NCBI GenBank assembly: GCA_946056455.1
Contig: CAMGJS010000004.1
Location: forward strand, 1 to 17,032
Length of the DNA: 17,032 nt
Reading direction: 5' to 3'
Origin: an uncultured Clostridia bacterium
GTDB lineage: Bacteria; Bacillota; Clostridia; Oscillospirales; Ruminococcaceae
Shown: one piece after another, positions 6,120-15,200 of the stretch
Numbering within the stretch: the first letter of the stretch is position 1
Layout: the number at the start of each line of letters is the position of its first letter
Program-made: the position numbers and the translations under genes
The notes under the pieces: model-generated
The model's database searches: none
What the model saw: only the letters and a program-made list of their open reading frames with translations
What the model was told of the DNA's origin: nothing

Positions 6120-8342
6120 TTATCTGTTGGTGTAGTAATCAAGACCCGGTGTCTTAAGTCTGTACTTGACATCTACTGAGCTGAATGAACCTGCAGGGCT
6201 GCCGGGATCAACAAGTTCTCCTGAACCGCTTCCGCCGCCATCGCCTGTACCATCGGGGTTAATGAAGATGATACCCGATGAACCGTTGCACATTTCAATA
6301 TCGTTTCCGACAACAGCTCCCATGAGCCATGTCTTCATGTTTGAAATATTGCCGAATTCATCCTTGACCTTAACATAAGGACCTGACGCGTCACCGCCCG
6401 AGGTATACATGATACCTGCCTCGGGACCATAGATATAAGCGTTGAGAAGGTTTCCGTCAGAGCCGCTTGAACTGATGTTAAGACTTGCTCCTGCGTCAAC
6501 ATACCAGAGAATCTGTGAATAATTTTCATCGTCGGCAAGAGTTTTCATGTCGATAACTTCGCCGTTTTCAACCTTTTCCTTGACGAGTTCTGACCACACT
6601 CTTACGCCACTCATATTGATGTCGCCGTCCTGATAGAAGGTTGCGTCTCCTCCTCCGCGGATGACGATTTCAACATTGGTGTAATCGCCGGGCTGAAGAT
6701 ATACTGTCTGAGTGTCGCCCTTAGGAATATCAAGATAAATAATGTTCTTTGAACCGGGACCTGTTCCGCTTGCTGTTCCGTTAAAGGTGTTGTCAACGGG
6801 AGTAGGCACTGTTTCAGCAGGTACAACTCCCTTTGTAACATCGCCGTCCTCATAGTATTCGCTGAATACTGACTGGTCGGTAGATACATTGTAAGTCGTT
6901 GAAGGAGTGATAGGAGTTGTGATTATCTTTGTACCCGATTCGCTGTCAACAGTAGGATTCTTGACATCAAATGTCGTTCCCGCAGGGAGCTTTACAAACT
7001 TAACTCCGTTTGCCTCCGCCTCGGACTTATTGATTGAGCCTGTGTAGTAGATGGTACCTGTTCCCTTGATGCTCTGTTCAATGGTAACATTACCGTCAAC
7101 GATGATATTACCTGTTATTTCAAGGTTGTTGCCGACAAGAGAAAGGTTTCCTCCGCTGAGTACATTACCTGTTATCTTGTTGGAGTCTCTTCCGTATCTG
7201 CCGCCATTCTTTGTGATGATGTCCATATCTCCCGAAGGGATATTACTGTTTGCCCATTCAATTTCTTCGCAATAGATAAACGGCTTTGAGCCCGTATCAT
7301 TAGTCGGGTCGTAAGTAGAGTTGAAATTGAAGTTGTTATTTACTGTGAACTTACCATTGATGGTAATCTGCTGACCTGCGCCGATGTCCATTGTTCCGTT
7401 ATGACCTGAATCGACGGGGTTGAAGTCACCGTTGATATAAACCGACGAGGTGTTACCTTTAAGACCTGCGAAAGATCCTCCGCCGCCCTTGGCACTGATA
7501 CCGCCGATTACATTCATACCTGTTCCGCTCTTATATGTACCCATGGTCTTTACCGCCTGGGTGAACTTTCCGCTTCCGCCGCTTGCAGGTCTGTATTTCG
7601 GAGGAGTTGCGGATGTTCTTTCTCTTTTTTCATAGAGCTTTGCGTCATAAATCTTTGATACTGTTCTTATCTGAGCGGTATCGCCCGAGCCTGACTGTAC
7701 CTTAACGGTCATCTTAACGCGGGCAAACGAGTAGTACTCTTCGTAATCATAACCGCCTGAGCTACTTTCAAATTTGACCTGAGAACCATATTTAATCGGA
7801 GTTGTGTCTGTCGTTCCGTCAAGCTCTCCTCTTGTAACCTCAGATACTCCCGAGGGAGCCTTAGGGTCGGGCAGAACCTCATATTTAATCTGACCGAGGA
7901 CTGCTCCTGAGGAATCGGTAAAGTCAACGAACGAGATACCCGAAAGCTCTGTGGTATCAAGAGTTACCGTTCCGTATTCGACCTGACCGCCCGCCTTGGA
8001 GCCATCGTATGTTCCTCCGCCGTAAACATCACTGTTACATGCTGTAATAACATCGAAAAGGGGCTTTGCAATAACTGCTCTCTGAGACGCTGACATAGCT
8101 ACCTGACCGTAGTCGTTAACGGTTGATGAAGTATTATCCGTAACTTCAACAATCATATCGAGGGTGTTTTTAGCTGTGACATAGCTCTGGCTTGCTGTGT
8201 AGTTCTGCAACGACCTTGCATACGCAATACTTACCATTGCCATAGCGGTAACTGCAACGACCATAAGAATCGCCATAATGCATATTACCATAAACAAGGC
8301 TGAACCCTTTGCGCCTTTTAATGCTCTTTTACGCTTAAGCAT
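6120..8342 (-). CDS. Very large PilK/GspK/PilX-like tip pilin with beta-helix-like domain (740 aa)
   Basis: The N-terminus is a basic leader then AKG followed by SALFMVICIM and a long hydrophobic helix to about residue 40, a prepilin form with Met rather than Glu at mature +5. Lack of Glu5 is typical of GspK/PilK/PilX-type tip subunits. The ATG at 8342 is preferred because AAAGGAG lies 8 bases upstream; a 749-residue reading from 8369 lacks a ribosome site. Residues ~45-240 form a head domain. From about 265 to 435 the protein is rich in Gly, Asn and short repeats of the type ITINGKF, NITGNIIVDGNVTI, suggesting a parallel beta-helix. The C-terminal part includes NAYIYGPEAG and LMGAVVGND, seen in PilX-type proteins. 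It follows pilO and precedes two minor pilins. Likely an exposed pilus-tip adhesin; the ligand is unknown. Confidence 0.78.
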   Translation of the reverse strand: MLKRKRALKGAKGSALFMVICIMAILMVVAVTAMAMVSIAYARSLQNYTASQSYVTAKNTLDMIVEVTDNTSSTVNDYGQVAMSASQRAVIAKPLFDVITACNSDVYGGGTYDGSKAGGQVEYGTVTLDTTELSGISFVDFTDSSGAVLGQIKYEVLPDPKAPSGVSEVTRGELDGTTDTTPIKYGSQVKFESSSGGYDYEEYYSFARVKMTVKVQSGSGDTAQIRTVSKIYDAKLYEKRERTSATPPKYRPASGGSGKFTQAVKTMGTYKSGTGMNVIGGISAKGGGGSFAGLKGNTSSVYINGDFNPVDSGHNGTMDIGAGQQITINGKFTVNNNFNFNSTYDPTNDTGSKPFIYCEEIEWANSNIPSGDMDIITKNGGRYGRDSNKITGNVLSGGNLSLVGNNLEITGNIIVDGNVTIEQSIKGTGTIYYTGSINKSEAEANGVKFVKLPAGTTFDVKNPTVDSESGTKIITTPITPSTTYNVSTDQSVFSEYYEDGDVTKGVVPAETVPTPVDNTFNGTASGTGPGSKNIIYLDIPKGDTQTVYLQPGDYTNVEIVIRGGGDATFYQDGDINMSGVRVWSELVKEKVENGEVIDMKTLADDENYSQILWYVDAGASLNISSSGSDGNLLNAYIYGPEAGIMYTSGGDASGPYVKVKDEFGNISNMKTWLMGAVVGNDIEMCNGSSGIIFINPDGTGDGGGSGSGELVDPGSPAGSFSSVDVKYRLKTPGLDYYTNR

Positions 8343-8387
8343 TTTTCTTACTCCTTTCATAAGTTTCATAGCTGTTTTCTTTTAGGC

Positions 8388-8428
8388 AAGACCGCCCCGA
8401 CCGATATTTTCGGCGGGGTTACGGTCTT
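8388..8428. other. GC-rich hairpin between pilO and the PilK-like gene
   Basis: A three-part stem pairs AAGACCG with CGGTCTT, CCCCG with CGGGG and CCGA with TCGG around a TATTT loop. A T-run (8427-8431) follows only on the plus strand, opposite to the direction of these genes. On the minus strand it therefore acts as a strong intercistronic RNA hairpin rather than a classical terminator. It may set different message levels for the pilC-pilMN-pilO part and the minor-pilin part. Confidence 0.65.
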
Positions 8429-8435
8429 TTTATTA

Positions 8436-9119
8436 TCAATACTTAGGCTTCTGAATATCCGAGAGCTGATAGAAGTAGATAACGAATTTATCCTTTGAAT
8501 CTTCTTCGCCTCCGTTATCCTCCTTTGAAAGGTTTCTGAGAACTATCGACTTACTGTCATCTGCAATAACATCGCAAATAGCAATGTACTTTTCAAAGTC
8601 GGTCGCTTTGACATTGACTGTCATTTTTGTAACGACAAGCTGTTCAGGGTCTGAAACTGCAACTGCATATTCGGTGTTGCCCTGCATAGCGTGAAGTCTT
8701 GCTTTGTTAAGGTCTGCGGCTGTTCCGAGAGGGTATTCGACATTGAAAAGCTCGTAAGCGTAGTATTCAACATCCTCAGCTGATGTTTCTTCAAACGAAA
8801 CAGCTGATATCTCGACTTCATTTTCTGTGAAGATGTGAGAAACATACTGGTCCATCTGATATGTCTTCATTTCGGGAAGGAAGAATTCGCCGATTTTCTT
8901 GCACTCTTTGTATGCAGCGTCAATCTGGGATTCAAGGTCCTGCTTTGTTGCAAGTTTTGCCTGAACTGCGGCTTCTTCCTGCTTTTTCTGCTTGTATGTA
9001 ACTGTTGTTGACTGAAGCTTCTGAACAGAAGACTTGATTACTGTCATTCCTCCGACAAGAACTGTGATGAGAAATACAAGGACGGTAAGGATAACCTTAT
9101 CTCTATAAGACATTTTCAT
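8436..9119 (-). CDS. pilO: Type IV pilus alignment protein PilO
   Basis: An inner-membrane bitopic protein of 227 residues: short cytoplasmic tail, one membrane helix (about 10-30), a Gln/Lys-rich coiled coil (about 31-75) and an extracytoplasmic head of ferredoxin-like size. This architecture and its place directly after pilM-pilN identify it as PilO, which pairs with PilN to connect PilM/PilC to the pilus. The ATG overlaps the pilMN stop by one base (TAATG), so the two are translationally coupled and probably made in fixed ratio. A second in-frame Met at residue 3 is an alternative start. The protein sequence itself is weakly conserved in the family, so context carries much of the weight. 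Confidence 0.87.
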   Translation of the reverse strand: MKMSYRDKVILTVLVFLITVLVGGMTVIKSSVQKLQSTTVTYKQKKQEEAAVQAKLATKQDLESQIDAAYKECKKIGEFFLPEMKTYQMDQYVSHIFTENEVEISAVSFEETSAEDVEYYAYELFNVEYPLGTAADLNKARLHAMQGNTEYAVAVSDPEQLVVTKMTVNVKATDFEKYIAICDVIADDSKSIVLRNLSKEDNGGEEDSKDKFVIYFYQLSDIQKPKY

Positions 9120-10771
9120 TACTTGTCACCGCCTTCCGAAGGATTCTTTATTGCTTCATTCTGAAGTTTTCCTCTTACCTGAAGTTTAATTTCAAACTTG
9201 ATAGGTTCTGCACTCTTGACAGTTTCAACAACCTTTGTTTCGCCTGTGATGGGGTCGATAACAGTCATCTCACCATCGCCTGCTCCCTCTGCAAGACCCT
9301 TGTTTGCTCCGCCGTTCTTATCTTTTTCTTCTTCAAAGCCTTCATAGGTAATATTATCGAAGAAATCCTGCTCGACAAATCTGCCGGCAACAACTGAGGG
9401 CATTGTGATAGAATCGGAAATATAACCTATTGTGATTATGCCGTCTTCTCCGAATGCAAAAGTGCTGAGAGTTACACCGTCCGAACATTCAACGATTTTT
9501 TCAATAACTGCGGAATTGAGAACGGGGTAAGATTCAACGCCTGTCTTCGCGGTTTCAATCTTTGATCTGAAATCTGCAAGCTTATCAACCATCGCCTGTC
9601 TCTTGTCGATTTCGGCAAGGTCGGGCTGAACGGATTCAATGTAAGCGTCTATTCTCTTGATTTCCTTTTCCTTCATTCCTGTCATAACAGGGCTGATAAC
9701 CGCCCAGGCTACGCCAAGAACAAGTCCGCCGAAGATAAGTCCCGAAGCGAGAGTTCCGAGAACCTGCATCGGAGTAACATCCATCTTCTGAGCCTTTGCA
9801 CTCTTTGTACCTTCCTGTGACTGACCCATTGTTGCGTCACTGGTGAGGAGGTTGGAAGTTTCATCCTCCTTAGGACGATGGTACATAGCACCGATTGCGT
9901 TTGCATAGAGTGAGAATTCAAGGTTTTCATAACCGCTGAGCATCGGAGGAACTTTAAGGAGCGAAGCCTTAACATCCATCTGTTCAAGGGAGTTTGTAAG
10001 TCTGATGAATTCTGAAGTATCGCCGTAGAATATAACATTTGAAACGCTTTCGCCGCTTCTTGAACGCTGGAACTGGAACATTCTGTATACATTCTCTGTT
10101 ACAGCCTGGAATACATAGTCGCTCTTGTCATCGTAGTCATCGGGTGAAATGGAAGCGAAACGGGAGAATGAAAGCTGACCGTTTTCAAAAACATTGATGT
10201 TGATGAAGTTGGGGTCAATCTGAACGAGGAAGAGAGGCATCTTTGTGGATATCTGAGGATCCGAAAGAAGCACTCTTGAGATACAGTTACAAGATACCGA
10301 AACCGATTTGAGCTGAATGTTGAGCATCGAGAATACTCTTCTGTAACATTCAACTACATTCTTGGGAACGGCGTTTGCAAGAACCTTAGTCATTGTCTTG
10401 CCGTCTTTTTCAACATCGCCGATAACGGTGTAAGCGATGGACTGTTCATCGTTAACGGTAACATTTCTCTGCATTTCGAGCTGAACTGCAGATTTGAGCT
10501 TTGCAGCCTTATCCTTGGGGATATAAAGCTCTCTGAACACGATAAGGTTTGATGAAATGCTTATTACAGCGTCCTTATCCTTGATATTTCTCTGCTTAAG
10601 ACCTGTGTTGATGATGGTCGCCATCTGAGCTATATCCTTGATATAACCGTTTGAGATAAGACCTTCTTCAATTCTAATGTCGGTCGAAGACTGGATTTTG
10701 ATTTTTCCTCCGCCCGATTCAGTACCCTTGATTACCCTGATATTTCTATCCGTGATATCGAATGAAAGCAC
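9119..10771 (-). CDS. pilMN: PilM-PilN fusion protein
   Basis: A 550-residue protein joining two pilus alignment proteins. Residues 1-~297 are PilM: an actin/FtsA-like ATP-binding fold beginning LSFDITDRNIRVI with the later IFYGDTSEFIRL segment. After a polar linker (~298-335) comes a single membrane helix (about 338-362) and then a PilN-like coiled coil (363-410) and extracytoplasmic domain to the end. The linker contains SNLL (306-309), reminiscent of the INLLP motif by which separate PilN peptides bind PilM. The start is GTG with GAGGTG 7 bases upstream. It follows pilC by 76 bases and overlaps pilO by one base. A fused pilMN is, from memory, also described in Clostridioides difficile, so fusion is likely normal in this lineage. 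A low-complexity Gly/Lys/Glu stretch (480-502) interrupts the PilN head. Confidence 0.9.
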   Translation of the reverse strand: MLSFDITDRNIRVIKGTESGGGKIKIQSSTDIRIEEGLISNGYIKDIAQMATIINTGLKQRNIKDKDAVISISSNLIVFRELYIPKDKAAKLKSAVQLEMQRNVTVNDEQSIAYTVIGDVEKDGKTMTKVLANAVPKNVVECYRRVFSMLNIQLKSVSVSCNCISRVLLSDPQISTKMPLFLVQIDPNFININVFENGQLSFSRFASISPDDYDDKSDYVFQAVTENVYRMFQFQRSRSGESVSNVIFYGDTSEFIRLTNSLEQMDVKASLLKVPPMLSGYENLEFSLYANAIGAMYHRPKEDETSNLLTSDATMGQSQEGTKSAKAQKMDVTPMQVLGTLASGLIFGGLVLGVAWAVISPVMTGMKEKEIKRIDAYIESVQPDLAEIDKRQAMVDKLADFRSKIETAKTGVESYPVLNSAVIEKIVECSDGVTLSTFAFGEDGIITIGYISDSITMPSVVAGRFVEQDFFDNITYEGFEEEKDKNGGANKGLAEGAGDGEMTVIDPITGETKVVETVKSAEPIKFEIKLQVRGKLQNEAIKNPSEGGDK

Positions 10772-10847
10772 TTTTAACCACCTCTGATAAATTATTATTT
10801 TTGATTATGAAACGCATACTATGCGGTAAAGCGATATCTTATTGCGC

Positions 10848-12038
10848 TTATGCAATGTTCTGATACGAAGCGTACATTGCGGGAAGAATAGCCGCCATAA
10901 CGAAACCTACCATAAGGCCCATGAAGATGATGATACAAGGTTCGATATATGTAACGAGCTTCTGCAAAGCGGTGTCTGCTTCGTCCTCGTAGTAATCGGC
11001 TGTCTTTGCGAGGATATCGTCAAGCGAACCTGATTCCTCGCCGACAAATACCATCGAGCAGAACATCGATTCAAATATCTGTGTTCTCTGAAGTGAAAGC
11101 GAAAGCGGTTCGCCCTGCTTAACTTCTTCGATAACGGTCTCAAAGAGTCTGTCGATATATGAGTTATTGAGGATAGCCGATGAACGCTCAAGACATTCTA
11201 CCATGGGGATACCACTGGAATAGAGCGATGAAAGTGTTCTTGCAAAACGGCCTGTATAAATCTGAACAACGAGCTTGCCGACTGCGGGGCATTTGATGAT
11301 GAATTTGTCCCATCCTTCCTGAACAGCGGGCTGAGTGAACGCGTACTTTACAGCGGCTACGATACCGACAACCGCTATAATGACGAAGTACCAATACTTT
11401 TTCGCTCCGTTGACTATATTCAATAATATCTGGGTCAGTTTCGGGAGTTCGGAGTCGCCGAACATCTCAACGAACATAGGAAGAACGAAGATAACGAGGA
11501 TAAGACCTATCGCTATGGTAAGAACAAAAAGGATGATAGGGTATGTAAGAGAACCCTTGATCTTGTTGTTCATTTTATTTTCTTTTGCGTAATGGTCTGA
11601 CATTCTCTGCATTACAACGTCGAGCGAACCACTCGACTCACCTGCGTTGACCATCGAAATAAGGAACGACGGGAACGCACCGCGCTGCATTCTCAGAGCG
11701 TCAGAGAAGGACTGACCTTTCTGAACCTCTTCGTAAACTTCAAGCCATACCTGCTTGGAGTCCGCCTTTTCCTGCTCGTGATAAACGATATCAAGCGCCT
11801 TAACGAGAGAAAGACCTGCGGACATCATCGCACTGAGCTGACGACAGCTGAATGCAAGCTCCGCTGTGTTGAACTTTTTGATACTCTTTGCTTCGGCACT
11901 GTCGACTTCCTTGTAGTCAATTACAAACAAGCCTCTTTCCTGCATACGCTCAAGAAAGGCATTGTAATCTTCGCAGTTGGTACTGCTCTTTATCTGATTA
12001 CCCTGCGCGTCCTTAGCTGTGTACATATAAGTTTTCAT
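10848..12038 (-). CDS. pilC: Type IV pilus platform protein PilC (GspF family)
   Basis: The inner-membrane platform protein on which PilB and PilT act to add or remove pilins. It has two GspF domains: about 60-185 and 262-385, each with the matching motif GESSGSLD (133-140) and GEESGSLD (333-340). Membrane helices are near 165-189, 214-234 and 363-388, the usual three. At 396 residues it is standard length. A GGAGGTG site lies about 12 bases before the ATG, slightly long spacing. It is the first gene of the pilC-pilMN-pilO-minor pilin operon, with a promoter at 12108-12136. Confidence 0.96.
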   Translation of the reverse strand: MKTYMYTAKDAQGNQIKSSTNCEDYNAFLERMQERGLFVIDYKEVDSAEAKSIKKFNTAELAFSCRQLSAMMSAGLSLVKALDIVYHEQEKADSKQVWLEVYEEVQKGQSFSDALRMQRGAFPSFLISMVNAGESSGSLDVVMQRMSDHYAKENKMNNKIKGSLTYPIILFVLTIAIGLILVIFVLPMFVEMFGDSELPKLTQILLNIVNGAKKYWYFVIIAVVGIVAAVKYAFTQPAVQEGWDKFIIKCPAVGKLVVQIYTGRFARTLSSLYSSGIPMVECLERSSAILNNSYIDRLFETVIEEVKQGEPLSLSLQRTQIFESMFCSMVFVGEESGSLDDILAKTADYYEDEADTALQKLVTYIEPCIIIFMGLMVGFVMAAILPAMYASYQNIA

Positions 12039-12059
12039 CTAACGAATCGCACCTCCATA

Positions 12060-12073
12060 TATGTATATACATA
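12060..12073. repeat. 14-bp perfect palindrome in the pilC leader
   Basis: TATGTATATACATA reads identically on both strands and lies just before the pilC ribosome site, inside the predicted leader of about 60 bases. Being purely AT-rich around GT/AC it could be a regulator site or chance. No binding protein can be named. Confidence 0.4.
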
Positions 12074-12107
12074 ACCCGACAATACAGGCTATTATACATT
12101 TTAATAC

Positions 12108-12136
12108 ATTATATCATTTTTTGACATTTTATACAA
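12108..12136 (-). promoter_or_regulatory. Promoter of the pilC operon
   Basis: On the minus strand an exact TATAAT (-10, 12108-12113) is 17 bases from TTGTAT (-35, 12131-12136), which matches consensus only in its first three bases. The predicted start near 12101 leaves a leader of about 60 bases. A weak -35 suggests moderate or activated expression. The rest of the 12039-12271 gap is AT-rich; I see no riboswitch in it. Confidence 0.65.
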
Positions 12137-12271
12137 TAAGACAAAACTAACAAATATTTCAGCATTATTGATAAATTTTTGCCAAAAAAGTGTTGAATGA
12201 AACGATATTTTTTGACTTTTCGGCATCATTTAATAATTTGTTAATATTCGTGTAACCTGCCCTTTGCTTTT

Positions 12272-15200
12272 TTATGACGAGAATTTTGCATTTGCGTCTA
12301 TGAGTTCCTTCTTGACGCTTTCGCTTACCTGCGACGGAGTGAACATCGGCAATGCAAGGTAGTTGCCCTGCATATAGTCAACGCCGAACTCCACAAGCTT
12401 TATCATTTCGTCGCGCGTCTGAACACCCTCGGCAAGAATCTTTATTCCCTGCTTTTTAGCGTATGAAATGAGGTTGAGGATAAGCTCCTGCTTGTTTTCG
12501 TCGCTGTCTACTCCCCTTACCATATTCATATCTATCTTTACAAGGTCGGGATTAAGAAGAATAAGCGAGTAATCGCCGTTATAGCCTGTTCCGAAGTCGT
12601 CAAGAGCGATGATACCGCCCCAGCCTCTGACATATTCGCTCTTCCTTCTTGCAAAGCCTTCGTCAAGCTCGTCGGATTCGAGAACTTCCATAACGATATT
12701 CGGCAGATATTCCTTATATCTCTGTTCGTAGTCGTTGAAATCATCGTCGGACAAAATCTGGCTTGAGAAAGAGTTGAGGAACAGTCTTGCGTTCGGTGAT
12801 ATATTTCCGCTTTCGACCTGATTGATATACGCCTGCATACTCTTGTGCCAAGTGAGCTTTTCTATCTGGTACATCTTAGCCTGCTGTCTTGCAACACGGA
12901 TAACATCGAGGGGAGTTTTGAGGGTATCTCCCTGCGGACGCATAAGAGCTTCGTAGGCGAAAATCTCGCCCGTTCTTGCGTCGACGATAGGTTGCAGAGC
13001 GTAGCGGACAAGCTCGCTTTCGATAATCTTGTTGAGCTCTTCCTTACCGCTGAGAAGAATAGCGTCCTTATGATATTTTTCGCCGTCGAACTCGCATATA
13101 TCTCCCTTTACGCTGTGCTTTACGGTATACATTGCAAAGTCGGCGTAACGCAGAAGCTCTTCAAAGTCCTTTGAATCGTCAGGATACCACGCGATACCCG
13201 CCGAGGAACGGAGCTTTATCTTTGTGCCGTCGGGCATTTCGATTTCTGTCGCATTGAACACCTTTTTAATACGCATAATGATATTGCGTATCTCGTCCTT
13301 GGTGTCGTATCCGCTGAGGAAGAGATAGAATTCGTCGCCGGACATTCTTGCGACTATTCCGCCCCATTTTTCAGCGGAAGAGAGTATCTCGGCGGATTTT
13401 CTTATGTATTCGTCGCCGTAGTCGTGACCGTAGGTGTCGTTTATATATTTGAGGTTGTCAAGGTCCATCATCATAACGGCGGCAATGCGAAGGTCAACCG
13501 TTTCTGAAAGGAATAATCCCGAAACCTCACGCTTGAACGCTCTTCTGTTATAAATTCCTGTAAGAAGGTCGTAGTCGCGCTCAAATTCAAGCTTGCGCTT
13601 TTCCTGAACTTCCTTTGTAACATCCTCGGCAACTCCGAGAGTTCTCGTGTCAAGCTCGGTCACGGTGAACTTTACAAATCTGATTTCACCGTGTTCGTCC
13701 TCAATCTTATACCACGATTCGTTGCCCGATGTTTCATAGGGTATCATTTCTTCGATTTTCTTTATGAGGAATTCCTTGCCCACATATCCGTCGATATATG
13801 TAAGGGTATTCCAGCCCATCAGAGAAAAGAACCCTTCTGTGCAGTAGGCAAGGTCTGAAGTATCGTCAAACTCAAACGCACCGATAGAAATATCGAGGAC
13901 ATTGAGTATCTGCGAAAGCTTTGTGGTGGAGCTTACTATTCTTTCGCTGAGATTTTTTATAGAGCTTGTGAGCATATCAATCTCACGGATATTTGTCTTT
14001 TCAAACCAGACATTTCTTGTGGGGTCAAGGGTGTTTACTTCTCTTACTACCTTTGTCATAGGCTGAGTAACAAGTCTTGCAACGATAAGAACTCCCAAAA
14101 GTCCGAAAAGTGCGGATACTATAATAGAATATATTACCGTTTTCATAAGAGAGTCCGAAAATCCGAAAAGCGTTCCATCGTCAACAACGCTGATAACATA
14201 CCAGCGGTCTGTGGCAAAGGCAGAGTTATTGGGATAAAGCGAAAGCTCCTTTACGCTTCCGTATATCTTTTCGTCGTTATCTTCCGTTTCGGCAAAGCGG
14301 TAAATTCCGCTGTAAACCTCGGGGCCTCCGAGATTTATCGTTCCCGTTTTTGCATAGTGGCTCTGAAATCTTTCGTTACTGCAGGACGATACCTGATAGT
14401 TTCTTACATCCGAGCTTTTTGCAAGAAGATAAACTACATTATCGAGAGAATTTTCGCTGTCTATGGTGAGCAATGAGCGGACATAGTATCTTTCGATAAA
14501 TTCTATTCCGATTACTCCGTAAACAGTACCGTCCGCTCCGACAAGAGGCTCGGTATAGGTCATAGAATCGATAACGAAATTTTCCATTTTAAAGGGCATA
14601 CTCCAGTATCCGCAGTCTCTGCCGTCGCCGCGCATTGCAGCCTCTAACGGAGCAAAGAAAAATTCTTTTTCTTCCTCGGATTTCTTTGAAAAATCAAAAT
14701 GGTCGGAGAAGAAATAGGAGCTTTGCTTTTCCGCGCCGATAAGCTCGGCTATCTCTTCCGTTCCCTTGACAATCTGCAACTTGTTTGCGCCGTTAAGGTC
14801 ACGCCCTTTAAGATAAAGTGCAGAGTACTGGTCGGTTTCTTCACCGTTATTGAGAATTACAAACGCACCCTCAATGTCGTTATTCTGAGTTATTGTGGCA
14901 AGCTCGGAAGAAATTGAGGCAAGAATGCCCTCGGCGAGAAGCTTGTCATTTTTTATGTCATAAGCCTCCTTGCCCATAGCAAGAAGCTTTGAACTTACTA
15001 TACTATTTATAGTGGGGCTTGAGCCTGAAACTATCTTGCGTTTGTCTAAAAGCTCGGTGGTGACATGGTTTGCGTGAAGCGAAGTTTTTTCATTAAGTAC
15101 CTGATATGAGCTGTCATAGATGTATTCAAGAGAGCCGCTTGCTACCATAACGAGCGTGAACACAAGCACCTGAGCAAGAATTATCGCCATTATAGGCGCC

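Noticed and set aside
8343..8369. Upstream ATG codons at 8369 and 8360 for the large PilK-like protein
   Set aside because: Neither has a good ribosome site; AAAGGAG fits the ATG at 8342, and a short basic prepilin leader fits the family.
12121..12149. TTGACA on the plus strand at 12121 as a promoter
   Set aside because: No acceptable -10 box follows at 16-18 bases and no plus-strand gene lies downstream.
12181..12224. Possible weak terminator after the GGDEF-EAL gene (GCCGAAAAGT pairing with ACTTTTTTGGC)
   Set aside because: The loop is long, the stem is AT-rich with a bulge and a G-U pair, and it has only a poor T-run, so support is too thin.
12039..12271. Possible c-di-GMP riboswitch before pilC
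   Set aside because: The minus-strand gap is AT-rich and lacks the conserved GEMM blocks and paired stems; only a promoter and a short palindrome are visible.
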